Assembly: GCA_949358305.1 (NCBI GenBank)
Contig: OX442322.1
Coordinates: 8,992,001 to 9,056,000 of the forward strand
Origin: Strigamia acuminata
Lineage: Eukaryota; Arthropoda; Chilopoda; Geophilomorpha; Linotaeniidae
Reading direction: 5' to 3'
DNA: 64,000 nt
Shown here: piece after piece, positions 47,218 through 59,027 of the stretch
How positions within the stretch are numbered: position 1 is the first letter of the stretch
Layout of the letters: each line of letters starts with the position of its first letter
Notes under the pieces: generated by a model
Databases searched by the model: none
What the model saw: only the letters and a program-made list of their open reading frames with translations
Told to the model about the DNA's origin: nothing
Made by a program: the position numbers and the translations under genes

Positions 47218-47978
47218 TGTTGCGAGCACGCGCAACATGGATTTTTTGCTATCGCAATAGCGGATTTGCTTGAATTGATCAATTATTTAAGTTTGTGTTT
47301 AGTTAATAGTGCAGCTTAAGTTTTGGCTAAATGTTAAATGAATTTCGTGTAGTTTGTGACGTGGGAGTTATGTTTTACCTGATTTAAGCTGTCTTTCTTA
47401 AGGTAATCTTGTATTTTTCCTTTGATTCTTTGGAGTTTTACTGCTTGGATTCGTCCAAAGAGTCGCTGCTGTTAGTTCCTAAGTTAGTTCATTTATTTGA
47501 AACACTTTGGCTTAATGTATTACGGTTTTGTGCCTTTTGTAATGATTTTATACTTGAAACTGTGTATTTTCTTGTATACGCTTTATCATTTTGTCACTAG
47601 AGGGACAATTCGCCTCTTGCGAGTGATTGTTGCCACTCGTTGCTCTAATTGTTGTAGGTTGCGCAGCAACTACACTGTGACTGTTATGTAGATTTCTAGG
47701 GTTAAGATATGTAATTTTCTCCTCTCTTTTCTGTGTACTTTTGATAGATATTAACTTTACATTAAATTCGGTTTGTTTATGTGTTATTTGGCATATTAGT
47801 GGTGAGTTCTTCCAGACACTTATTAGGCCACTTTGCAGGGATTTCAAGCAGGATTTCTCCTGCAATGCATCATCTCTTTTGGAGCTCATCACAAGTTCTA
47901 GTAAGTAGGTTTATTTGTTATAAGCTTTTTCTGTTGTCTTCTAGAGTGCCACACGGCCACAAAGCATTGCTAGAAACA
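47218..47978 (+). repeat. C 3' LTR (761 bp)
   Basis: By eye identical to 42022-42782. It is followed by CCTT and then a 24-base remnant of the G interior (47983-48006). Confidence 0.95.
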
Positions 47979-48006
47979 CCTTCCCTTCTTCTTTGGCCGG
48001 CAACGC

Positions 48007-48747
48007 TGTTGCGAGCAGATTCGCAACATGGGTTTTTTTGCTATCGCAATAGCGGATTTGCTTGAATTGATCAATTATTTAAGTTTGTGTTTAGTTAATA
48101 GCGCAGCTTAAGTTTTGTCTGAATGTTAAGTGAGATTCGTGAAGTTTGTGACGTGGGAGTGGTAGTTGTACATTAATTCCGCTTAATTTTGTACTTCTTG
48201 ACCGGCACTTTAGAGCTTTCTCTGCTAAGATTCACCTAAAGTGTCGTTTGCTGTTAGTTTTAAGTTTGTTTTTACTTTGAAATGCGTGTTTAACGGTTTA
48301 CTGTATTTTCTGTATGCATTCTTGCTCATTTCTATGCTTTTATTAGTTGTTATACTTTACAAGTTGGCACTAGAGGGCTGAATTCTCTGTGCAATTGTTG
48401 TAAACCGTTGCTACGATCGGTGATCTAATTGTTGTGCGTTGCACAACAACACTTGCTTGCTAGGGTTAAGTTATGTAGTTTTTTTCTCCCTTTTTCTTTC
48501 TGTGTACTTTTGATAGATATTAACTTTAGAATAAATTCAGTTTTCATGTGCTTTAGCACATCAGTCTTGGATTCAATGTGTGCTCATTGCTGCGCCTGTT
48601 CAGGGCAGCAATTTCGTTTATTTTCCATAAGTTTCAAGAGTGAATTCAATTACGGCAATTCACTACAAGATCAGGTGAGAGAAGTTATTCTTCATCTTTT
48701 CTTCCTCGTTTCTTGCAGACTGCCACGGTCCAGGGCTGCCGGAAACA
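48007..48747 (+). repeat. G 3' LTR (741 bp)
   Basis: Matches 15591-16331 with one difference noticed (48404). It is preceded by CTTCTTTGGCCGGCAACGC and followed by CCAG and the F coding sequence. Confidence 0.95.
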
Positions 48748-51700
48748 CCAGAGACAGATTTGAAAAGACAACCCAGCGAATGGATGACGGAAGATATGAA
48801 GTCTTGTTGCCATTCAACGGTTTAGAAGAGGATTTGGACTCTAATTGGGAAAAATCGATAAACCAATTGGCAAATACTCTCAAACGAATAGACACGAATG
48901 AAGATCTCAAGAAGAGGTATGATGAGGCAATAATGCAATACGTTGTAGAGGAACATGCCGAAGAGGTTCCCAAAGAAGAGCGTTTTTTGAGAAAAGGCAT
49001 TTATAATATTCCTCACCACCCTGTTGTGAAAGAGGACCGGGATACGACGAAATTCAGGATAGTGTTTAACGCGTCGTCTGCCAAAAAAGGAAAACTTTCG
49101 TTAAACGAGTGCTTGTATCCTGGCCCCTCTTTAAATCCAGACTTAATTCTTGTGTTGGTGAGATTTAGACTATATTGCATCCCTGTAATAGCAGACATTA
49201 AGCAGGCTTTCCTTCAGGTTTTGATTAACCCTACACATAGGAATTTCTTACGTTTCTTATGGGTTACTCGTGACTATTTCAAACAACCGTATTCGTGGCA
49301 AAACCTGTGGAATAACATACTAATTCTGAGGATGATTGTCGTACCATTTGGGGTAATATCTTCTCCATTTCTCCTTTGTGCTACGATACGAAAACAAGCG
49401 AAACAATTTGAAGAAACTCATCCTAAAGAAGTAGATGCTTTAGATAGCGGAATCTTTATGGATGATTTGACTTCTGGAGGAGATTTCACCGCCGATACAA
49501 CGACACATGCAGAGAATTTGAAGATGATTCTAGACGACGGGAAACTTCCCCTTGTTAAATGGGCAACCGCTAGCAGAACCGTCTTTGAAAATCTTCAATC
49601 AAAAAATTTTCACATGAGAGGTGAGAATTTTGACGACCTTCAAATCATCAAGATGTTGGGAATCTTATGGAATACACAAGACGACATGATTATGTTTAAA
49701 ATCCCGAAGTTAGAGAAAATTCCCACAACGAAACGCGAAGTGGTCTCATTTATGGCATCCATATTTGATCCGATGGGTCTCATTTCACCTGTCGTTCTTC
49801 GAATGAAACTGCTTGTTCAAGCTATCTGGGCTCGAACAAAAAATTGGGACGAAGTGATTCTTGACTCCGAGAAAAAAGAAGTCGAAGAATTTAATCTCGA
49901 CATACAGAAGTTGAAGGAATTAAAAGTTCAACGTTGGCTACAGACTTATTCAGGTCAGGACATAACATTGGAAGTTTTCTGCGATGCCAGTATGAAAGCA
50001 TTTGGCTGTTCAATTTTTGTCGTCAATGTGGATGGCAAAAGAACTTTACTGTTGAGCAAATGCCGTATTGCGCCAGCCAAGAAAATTACGCTTCCTCGAC
50101 TTGAATTAACTGCAGCATTGGTAGGAGTAAGAATGACAAAGTATCTGCTTGAGAATTTTCTTCCTGGTTATCCAGTCACTGAAGTGCGATACTACTCGGA
50201 CTCCACCATTACTTTAGCCTGGATCAATTCCGATAAAAATGTGTGGAAGCCATACGTCTCGAACCGTGTTCAAGAAATTACTTCTTCAACCAAGCCCGAA
50301 CAATGGTCCCACGTACCAACAGAATTTAACCCAGCTGATTTGTTAACTCGACCACAGAACTCAAAAACATTAATGAACAATAAGCTTTGGTGGTTCGGAG
50401 TTGATGTTTCAAAACTAGAGAAAAAGGAAGTTATACAAGAAAATCTTTCAGAAGAGGAACGAAAAATCATTGTGATGACTATTCAAGTTAAAGAAAGCTT
50501 TATTGGTCAATTCTTCAAACGTTTCCGTGATTACAACCGACTTTTAGGAGTTTTTTCTTATATTTTGAGGTGGAAAAACAAACTTTTGCGCGGTGAGCCT
50601 CTCTCGCCACTCGAGTTAGAGACGAACCAATTGAAGATCCTGCAGTTTTCGCAGAAACTGCATTTTTCTGAGGAACTTGAGGATGTGAAAAACAAACGAG
50701 AACTGAGTAAACATTCCACCCTACGAAATTTCGAGCTTTTCATTGACGAGGACGGATTACTTCGACTTCGTAGTCGCTTGAAAAAATCTTTATTGACTTT
50801 TGATGAGGTTTATCCAATTATTCTACCTTACGATAGTTGGTTAACAAGATTGTTGATCAAAAAAGTGCATCTGGAACTATTTCATGGTGATATAAGCGAA
50901 ACATTATACCGTTTACGTGAGCAATATTGGATCGTAAAAGGAAGGAGAACAATTCAGACAGTTATTCGAGAATGTGCAATTTGCAGACGTGGAAAACTTG
51001 CACGAAACAACCCTTCTACAGGTGACCTTCCTTCTGAACGTATAACTCCAGCCGCTCCATTCCAACACACGGGAATTGACCATCTTGGGCCAATTTACGT
51101 CGGAACTAACAAGAAAGAACGCAAAAAGGTTTATATTCTTTTATTCACATGTATGGTGACCCGATCCCTACATTTAGAGGTTTCCGATGACCTTTCTGTT
51201 CAAAAGTTTCTACTTGCAATGAGACGATTCGGAGCACGTTTTGGCTATCCTGCTAAAATATTCTCCGATAATAGCAAAACCTTCGAGCGCGGCAGCGTGG
51301 AGTTACAATCGTGGGGAAAACTAATTGGACACAAGGACATACAGACTTTCCTATCTGAAAAAAGAGTGATTTGGACTTTTATCCCACCACTGTCCCCCTG
51401 GATGGGCGGGGCATGGGAACGCCTCGTCCGGTCAGTTAAGGATAAACTTCGAAAAACATTACTTCGCTATACAGTTGACTTGGAAACTCTCCAAACTTTG
51501 GCTTTAGAAATTAGTTCAGTGTTAAATTCAAGACCCTTATCTTACGTCCCAGACAGTGTTGATGGTGGTAGAATTTTGGCACCTGAAAACTTTTTAACAG
51601 GAGGCATGCCAAAGTACTTAATAAACAAAAAACTTAGTGCGATTAAAAAATCAGATTTGAGAAAACTTGATACAAAACGACGAAAATTTATATGGGATTT

Positions 51701-51965
51701 CTGGCAGATCTGGAAACAGAGTTATCTCATGCAATTGAGAAACTTTTACGAAACCAAAGGTGATAAGTTCTTCAAAAATCCTAAAGTGGATCAAATTGTG
51801 CTACTAGAAAAAATAGGAACAAATCCCTATTTTTGGCCCCTTGCCAGGATAAAAGAAATTTTTCCCGGTGATGATGGTCTTATCAGAATTGTCAAAGTAG
51901 TGTTACCCGATGGAAGAGAGTTAAAAAGATCAGTGAAACATGTGAGAGCTCTTGAACTAGAGTGA
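48748..51965 (+). CDS. F Gag-Pol, piece 3 (RT, RNase H, integrase)
   Basis: The first four bases are the G target duplication; the frame continues from 15590. Reverse transcriptase shows FRIVFNAS (about 49051-49074), IADIKQAFLQ and FMDD (MDD at 49458-49466; Phe precedes it where H has Tyr). RNase H shows EVFCDAS (about 49980) with later acidic positions in LPRLELTA and YYSDS. Integrase has an HHCC domain (about 50865-50990) and a DDE core: TGIDHLGP (about 51070), FSDNSKTF (about 51262) and GGAWERLVRS (about 51410). It ends VKHVRALELE with TGA at 51963. An upstream open stretch in the same frame (from 48429) is LTR sequence of G and is not part of the protein. No disabling mutation is visible. 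Confidence 0.95.
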
Positions 51966-52020
51966 CTAATAAGACTTTGTGTGTGGTTCTCTCTTCTCTC
52001 TCCTTTCGCCGGCAATTCTC
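51966..52020 (+). promoter_or_regulatory. F 3' boundary: pyrimidine tract with GCCGGC
   Basis: Fifty-five bases between the stop and the 3' LTR hold a CT-rich tract followed by CGCCGGCAATTCTC. No purine tract is present where the plus-strand primer would be expected. The same arrangement occurs before the other 3' LTRs. Confidence 0.5.
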
Positions 52021-53661
52021 TGTTGCAACCTGTTGCAAACAGAGTGGAATATAAATTGATACTGCTTTTTATTTGCCATTTTATTGTCCTATTAAATATT
52101 CAAAGTGTTGTTAAATTTTGCTTCTAATAGTTTGACTTACATTTCAGGTGTTTTTTGTGTCATATTAAAGCTTTTAGTTCATTATTTTCTTATATTGTCA
52201 TGAATTTTGGGTATTGTGTGTTTAAATAGACTTATTCTAGTGTGTTTTATTTTGCATAACATTTTAATCTTATTTTACAGGATTTTTTGCATTATTAAAA
52301 CTATTAAAGTGTTTTATGATACTGTTGTTTATTAAAATATGATATTTCATTGTCTATTGCATTCATTTCAAGTGTTATTTATAAGAATTTGTCTTATATT
52401 ATCAATTCCTATTCATTTTGTGTGTTTCCGTGTGAAATTGGGTGCATCCGTCGTCAAACAGTTCACTAGTGTAATTGGAGTGACGTCATATTTCGAAATC
52501 TAGTTCGGTTTTGACTCCAACTTCTAACCTTTCGTTTTCATTGAATTCTTGTCGTTAGAATTGATCCTAATATTGTTTTAGACTAATTTAGGGGTGATCT
52601 GTCGATCTGTGCACTTAGTTTCTTTCCCGGAGCAGCCGTTTTGTCTGTACGAACGATCGTGACGGACCTCGCATGTGCGTTGCCGTCCGCGATCGTTTCT
52701 TTTCTTTCAAGACTAATTTTCATGTGTATTCTTATTAAAAGTGCTTTATTTTGAAGGAAATTACTTTTCCTAAGTGTATTTATTAGTAACATTACCTAGT
52801 ATTTGCTATATTCTTGTGTCAGAATTCAAATGTCGTGTTTTGCCGCTCTTATTGAGTTGTACGGGCGCCATGTTGGATTTATTCGCTAATTTCGTTATTA
52901 AATCGATTCTATTGTATTATTAATACTTGTTTTGCATTTACTATTTCATTTCATTGTATTTTAGTGCATTTTATTTACCATTTCAGTGATTTTGTGAGGT
53001 TTTAAATTCAAATCTTTGCATTACGTAACTTTGCTGTATTCTGATTGGCTGAGCCGATCGTCTGCTTCCCGATCGATTCTTTCTGTATTTTCTCATTGTT
53101 TTAAGTGTTTTTGAGCATTGTTACCATTTACTTTTATGTTCCTGACATCTTTGTGGTCATTTTGACATATTGCAATTTGATTTTAATGCATTTTTGAGCA
53201 ATCGCTCACTTCAATGTATTTCATTTTTCTCCGTTGTCATAGCAACGGAATTTCTCAATTGTGTTTTTTACCTTGGCGCGTGCCGTGACCATTGTTTTGC
53301 ACGTGCATTTTCTTTGTTAGCCAACGTACATTCGTGTATTTGGTCAGTTATCATTCTACTTTCGAATAAATAAGTTGTTTTATGTTATCTCCTGGAGTTT
53401 TTACTTTCGTCGCCATTACAATGTGTCGGGAGTAGCCAAACATTTTCCCAGACTGGTCAATGGTTAAGCGGACACTTGGATACCATTCAACAGTAGTTTC
53501 TACAGGGATTCCTTCATTCTCCAATGCATTTCGGGACAAATTAAATCTGTTTCCACACGGTATACGTACTAACCTCACTATACGATCGTTTGAGTGGATT
53601 GGCGGGAAATTCAAAACGCCATGGCTCAGTTCTTTTCTGTCCTGTGTGATTGACCGCTACA
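52021..53661 (+). repeat. F 3' LTR (1641 bp)
   Basis: The LTR starts TGTTGCAACC and ends GACCGCTACA. The right end was set by aligning the last 220 bases with the inverted J LTR end (59028-59240), which matches well and stops at the same point. AATAAA is at 53365-53370. The partner 5' LTR is outside the window. Confidence 0.82.
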
Positions 53662-56510
53662 AGACCAATGTCTCTGAATGTTCAGAAATAGTGTTTAAAC
53701 CTTAGTAGAAGGCTCCAATGTAAGTTTTAGAAACATCCAAGCAATGATTTGGGAGAATAGACTTTTGATCTCATCACAGTTGACTTAGCACAAACACCAC
53801 AAGACCAATGTCTCTGAATGTTCAGAAATAGTGTTTAAACCTTAGTAGAAGGCTCCAATGTAAGTTTTAGCAACATCCAAGCAATGATTTGGGAGAATAG
53901 ACTTTTGATCTCATCACAGTTGACTTAGCACAAACACCAGAAGACCAATGTCTCTGAATGTTCAGAAATAGTGTTTAAACCTTAGTAGAAGGCTCCAATG
54001 TAAGTTTTAGAAACATCCAAGCAATGATTTGGGAGAATAGACTTTTGATCTCATCACAGTTGACTTAGCACAAACACCACAAGACCAATGTCTCTGAATG
54101 TTCAGAAATAGTGTTTAAACCTTAGTAGAAGGCTCCAATGTAAGTTTTAGCAACATCCAAGCAATGATTTGGGAGAATAGACTTTTGATCTCATCACAGT
54201 TGACTTAGCACAAACACCACAAGTCCAATGTCTCTGAATGTTCAGAAATAGTGTTTAAACCTTAGTAGAAGCCTTCAATGTAAGTTTTAGCAACATCCAA
54301 GCAATGATTTGCGAGAATAGACTTTTGATCTCATCACAGTTGACTTAGCACAAACACCACAAGACCAATGTCTCTGAATGTTCAGAAATAGTGTTTAAAC
54401 CTTAGTAGAAGGCTCCAATGTAAGTTTTAGCAACATCCAAGCAATGATTTGGGAGAATAGACTTTTGATCTTATCACAGTTGACTTAGCACAAACACCAG
54501 AAGACCAATGTCTCTGAATGTTCAGAAATAGTGTTTAAACCTTAGTAGAAGGCTCCAATGTAAGTTTTAGAAACATCCAAGCAATGATTTGGGAGAATAG
54601 ACTTTTGATCTCATCACAGTTGACTTAGCACAAACACCACAAGACCAATGTCTCTGAATGTTCAGAAATAGTGTTTAAACCTTAGTAGAAGGCTCCAATG
54701 TAAGTTTTAGCAACATCCAAGCAATGATTTGGGAGAATAGACTTTTGATCTCATCACAGTTGACTTAGCACAAACACCAGAAGATCAATGTCTCTGAATG
54801 TTCAGAAATAGTGTTTAAACCTTAGTAGAAGGCTCCAATGTAAGTTTTAGAAACATCCAAGCAATGATTTGGGAGAATAGACTTTTGATCTCATCACAGT
54901 TGACTTAGCACAAACACCACAAGACCAATGTCTCTGAATGTTCAGAAATAGTGTTTAAACCTTAGTAGAAGGCTCCAATGTAAGTTTTAGCAACATCCAA
55001 GCAATGATTTGGGAGAATAGACTTTTGATCTCATCACAGTTGACTTACCACAAACACCACAAGACCAATGTCTCTGAATGTTCAGAAATAGTGTTTAAAC
55101 CTTAGTAGAAGGCTCCAATGTAAGTTTTAGAAACATCCAAGCAATGATTTGGGAGAATAGACTTTTGATCTCATCACAGTTGACTTAGCACAAACACCAC
55201 AAGACCAATGTCTCTGAATGTTCAGAAATAGTGTTTAAACCTTAGTAGAAGGCTCCAATGTAAGTTTTAGCAACATCCAAGCAATGATTTGGGAGAATAG
55301 ACTTTTGATCTCATCACAGTTGACTTAGCACAAACACCACAAGACCAATGTCTCTGAATGTTCAGAAATAGTGTTTAAACCTTAGTAGAAGGTTCCAATG
55401 TAAGTTTTAGAAACATCCAAGCAATGATTTGGGAGAATAGACTTTTGATCTCATCACAGTTGACTTAGCACAAACACCACAAGACCAATGTCTCTGAATG
55501 TTCAGAAATAGTGTTTAAACCTTAGTAGAAGGCTTCAATGTAAGTTTTAGCAACATCTAAGCAATAAATTTTGAAAAAAAAATTTTGAGCTCATTTCACA
55601 TCGCAGTTGACTTAGCACAAACACCACAAGATCAATGTCTCTGAATGTTCAGAAATAGTGTTTAAACCTTAGTAGAAGGCTCCAATGTAAGTTTTAGCAA
55701 CATCCAAGCAATGATTTGGGAGAATAGACTTTTGATCTCATCACAGTTGACTTAGCACAAACACCACAAGACCAATGTCTCTGAATGTTCAGAAATAGTG
55801 TTTAAACCTTAGTAGAAGGCTCCAATGTAAGTTTTAGCAACATCCAAGCAATGATTTGGGAGAATAGACTTTTGATCTCATCACAGTTGACTTAGCACAA
55901 ACACCAGAAGACCAATGTCTCTAAATGTTCAGAAATAGTGTTTAAACCTTAGTAGAAGGCTCCAATGTAAGTTTTAGAAACATCCAAGCAATGATTTGGG
56001 AGAATAGACTTTTGATCTCATCACAGTTGACTTAGCACAAACACCACAAGTCCAATGTCTCTGAATGTTCAGAAATAGTGTTTAAACCTTAGTAGAAGCC
56101 TTCAATGTAAGTTTTAGCAACATCCAAGCAATGATTTGGGAGAATAGACTTTTGATCTCATCACAGTTGACTTAGCACAAACACCAGAAGACCAATGTCT
56201 CTGAATGTTCAGAAATAGTGTTTAAACCTTAGTAGAAGGCTCCAATGTAAGTTTTAGCAACATCCAAGCAATAATTTGGGAGAATAGACTTTTGATCTCA
56301 TCACAGTTGACTTAGCACAAACACCAGAAGACCAATGTCTCTGAATGTTCAGAAATAGTGTTTAAACCTTAGTAGAAGGCTCCAATGTAAGTTTTAGAAA
56401 CATCCAAGCAATGATTTGGGAGAATAGACTTTTGATCTCATCACAGTTGACTTAGCACAAACACCACAAGACCAATGTCTCTGAATGTTCAGAAATAGTG
56501 TTTAAACCTT
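53662..56510 (+). repeat. Tandem satellite, 140-bp monomer, about 20 copies
   Basis: The period is exactly 140 bp over most of the array (for example 53661, 53801, 53941). Copies differ by few bases. Variants such as AGAAACATCC/AGCAACATCC and CACCAC/CACCAG often alternate, suggesting a 280-bp dimer. One copy (55481-55627) is 147 bp with an A/T-rich replacement. It is interrupted on the left by the F end and on the right by K. It has no spacers and no coding potential. Confidence 0.97.
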
Positions 56511-58089
56511 TGTTGCGAGCAAGAACGCAACAAAAAGGATCTGGAGATTCCACGTTGTTCATCTTCTGAAAGAAAGAAAAGGCTTTTTAATTTTGTTGTC
56601 AAGTTTAGATAGATTTTTAACACATATCTGACATGCCCAGTTGGTTTGCCGCTTTGTTGTCACGATCCTGGTAGTTCAAGAGGGTTGTCACTTCGCCTGC
56701 CACACCTGGAATGTTTGAAAGTTGTGTTTTTAGTCTTTTGTAATTAATTTATGTGTCTTTTTCACGTTTCTGAGTTATTTCTAGTATTTGTAAGTTCTCT
56801 CCTGTTTCCAGTTCACTTGCGAAGGAGATAGGCGTGCATCGGCAAGATGGCCGCCATAGCGCAAGTGAACTGGGAGATGGGAAGAACCTGAAATAAGCAC
56901 AATTGTAGTTTTTGGTGCTTATTTTGCTTGTGATTTAATTTATACTAACTTGTATTGGTGTTTAAGGTAGTCCACAGGTGTCTTGGGTCGCTGGATGGGC
57001 GTTGGACATCGTTTGTGAGCGTTTGCGAGCGTCGGGCGTGAGCGTACGCCTTGCGACGCCTCTCGTGGTCGTGTGGGTCCTGCAAATGAGTTGAATTGGT
57101 CGGGTTTCAATGCCCAAGCACTGGGAAAGCTGTACTGACCGTTCTAAGACGAAGATCCATCGTTGAGAAGGCCTGTGAGTCGCTCGCGACCTTGTTTGGC
57201 TCCATTCACGTCATTTTAGCAGTTGCATGGTCGCCATCTTGGATTTGGTGCTGCACTGTTGCCCTGTTATTATTTCTTTTGGGGTTTTGAGGAGACCTGG
57301 ACATAGGGAATATTTACTAGTTATTGTTTGTATAAATTACCAATATTAAGGGTTGTTAATCTAAGCTTTTACCTTTGTTATTGTATGGTTGTTACGGGTT
57401 AAGGTTTGTGACACTTTGCGCCCTCTTTTGGTGGCAATTGGGGTTTGGGCTCAGCATTGTGTTTTGAGTGCAGTTAATGTTAGTTTTAGCCTTTGAATTA
57501 TCTGTTAAGTTTAAGTGAAGTGCTGTTTGCACAGGTCATACTGTTTTCAAGGTGTTAGGTTAAGTTTTGCCTTTATTTATGTTAAGTTTGACATCTGTTG
57601 TCTATATACGGAAACCTTGTTGGCACTATTGTTATTATTCAAATCTGTATTGTTTGGTCACTGACATTTATTGTAATCAGGTGACCAGTTGTTAAGAGTA
57701 GGTTGCTAAAGAAGCAACTCAGTTGTTATCAGTTGTTAAGTATTAAATCCAGTTGATATTTTTCCTCCTTCTTTGGATAATTTATTCCTGGGTTTCTTTT
57801 ACTTCAATAAACATGATGGCTTGTGAGTAGAGAGCTTTGCCTGCTCTCCTCCTCCCTGGGAGCCCGGAATTTCTACCCAGCAGCTAAAGAGGTTTTGCCA
57901 ATCACTTCATCTAAATGCAGTTAGGCCTAGTTTCATGCAGTCAGGCCTAATCCTTCTTCAAGTTAGGCTTGGGCTCAGAGAAAGGATTTCAGCTTGTTTC
58001 ATCAACCACTATACAGTCTCGGGCGGTTTCCAGAGTTTGGTGACCAATTCGCCAGTCCTCCCCTGTGAGATCCAAGGTTGTTTGCTACA
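56511..58089 (+). repeat. K 5' LTR (1579 bp)
   Basis: Starts TGTTGCGAGCAAGAACGCAA and ends TTGCTACA. It is homologous to the E LTR at both ends and in the middle. AATAAA is at 57806-57811. Confidence 0.88.
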
Positions 58090-59027
58090 GGGAGCTGTTT
58101 TTTGGTACCGTGATTCCAGGATTTCGTGCACGTGTGTACAGCGCGCATGGAAAAGAGGTCATTTGGATGTTCAGCAAGTGATTCAAGTGGGTTGGTGCGT
58201 GCCAGTTGGTTCGTTTGTACGGCTGGTTCCGTGAGCGGCCGGCATCAAGTGCGCACGCCAGAGAGTCACGTGAGAGCGGCCATTGACGTCCTGAGTCTGC
58301 CAAGTCAAACACAACGCAATGTGCAAGTTGAACAGCTACAGCCTGAAAGAAGAAGAACATTTTTAGTTATTAAAGTGTATTTTTGGTGGGCTGTTTTCTG
58401 GGTTTTTGATGTGTTCCTTCTGGGGGGAGGGGAAGTGTGCTTTTTTGTATTTAAGTTAGCGTTTAAGTTTTGCACTCCATATAACTGCTTAAAGCAGGGG
58501 AGTTTCTGTTTGAATTAAGTTAGAATTTAGTTTTGCCTTCCTGTTGTTGAGCTTGTCCAGGAGGTGTCAGTGTGGTGTGTACGAGTCAAGTCAAGCTGAG
58601 CGGGACAATGCAATTGTCTTCAAGGAGCTTGTGGTTGCAAGGTCGCATCATGTGGTTGGCACATCAGGACGATGAAGACGGCTGGACAGTTAGCGGTGCA
58701 AGCGGGTTGCTGGTCGGTGCAGACAAGTCAAATAACAAGTCACGCTCCAGTCAACTGAGCATTAACGCCAAGTCGTACGGGAAGGTGGACGCCTGCCGTC
58801 AGGGCAGAAAAGAAAGAAGACAAGCTTTGCTTTTATTAGTTTAGAAAGAAGTTTGTTAAGATTGAGAGTTTTATCCAGGTGCTTTTGCGGTGTTTGGTTT
58901 TTTGGTTTTGAAGTTGATACAGGCAGTTATGTTTAACGTTTTACTGTGTGAGCAGACTCGGTGCTTTGCGTGGGAGCGACCTGAGAGTATGGTCCCCTTG
59001 CTCAAGCAATTTGAGAAAGAGCCACGC
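58090..59027 (+). other. K leader: primer-binding site and 14-mer
   Basis: The primer-binding site TGGTACCGTGATTCC lies 13 bases after the LTR. The leader is close to E up to the 14-mer at 58309-58322 and beyond. No gene is visible. Confidence 0.75.
58309..58322 (+). promoter_or_regulatory. Conserved leader 14-mer (K copy)
   Basis: Exact match. Its ATG opens a 9-codon frame. Confidence 0.7.

Larger units (their letters stand above)
42022..47978 (+). mobile_element. Element C: about 6-kb non-autonomous LTR element inserted in G
   Basis: C has 761-bp LTRs at 42022-42782 and 47218-47978 and is flanked by CCTT (42018-42021 and 47979-47982). It inserted 28 bases before the G 3' LTR, inside the G pyrimidine tract. 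Its interior aligns with A, B and G. Confidence 0.93.
15591..48747 (+). mobile_element. Element G: about 6-kb non-autonomous LTR element inserted in F, containing H and C
   Basis: G has 741-bp LTRs at 15591-16331 and 48007-48747 and is flanked by CCAG (15587-15590 and 48748-48751). Subtracting H and C with one copy of their duplications leaves about 5993 bp, the size of A, B and C, and the interior aligns with them. It has no protein-coding capacity. Its LTR is the most diverged of the four. Confidence 0.95.
1..53661 (+). mobile_element. Element F: BEL/Pao LTR retrotransposon, outer host of the nest (5' part outside window)
   Basis: The window opens inside the Gag zinc-knuckle region of F and the element ends with its 3' LTR at 53661. 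F is split by E (515-15091, GAAG duplicated) and by G (15591-48747, CCAG duplicated). Removing both with one copy of each duplication joins the coding pieces in frame: 512 + 495 + 3214 = 4221 nt, which is 1406 codons and a stop. The 5' LTR, leader and Gag N-terminus are not in the window. The right end abuts a 140-bp satellite, so F probably inserted into that array; its own target duplication cannot be checked. Confidence 0.93.
56511..59027 (+). mobile_element. Element K: LTR element related to E (5' part only)
   Basis: K begins with a complete 5' LTR inserted in the satellite after AAACCTT and continues into a leader. J interrupts it at 59028. Its 3' half and target duplication are beyond the window. 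Confidence 0.85.

Noticed and set aside
48429-48747. N-terminal extension of the F integrase-containing frame
   Set aside because: It lies in the G LTR. The frame is open across the junction by chance; F coding sequence begins at the CCAG duplication.
53351-53614. Protein-like minus-strand frame with an inverted homologue near 59030-59240, resembling a conserved exon
   Set aside because: Both stretches are the 3' ends of LTRs (F and J), ending at the same TG/CA boundary. Stops and frame changes occur in the J copy.
53662-56510. Direct repeats considered as a CRISPR array
   Set aside because: Head-to-tail monomers of 140 bp with no spacers in an animal genome; a satellite.
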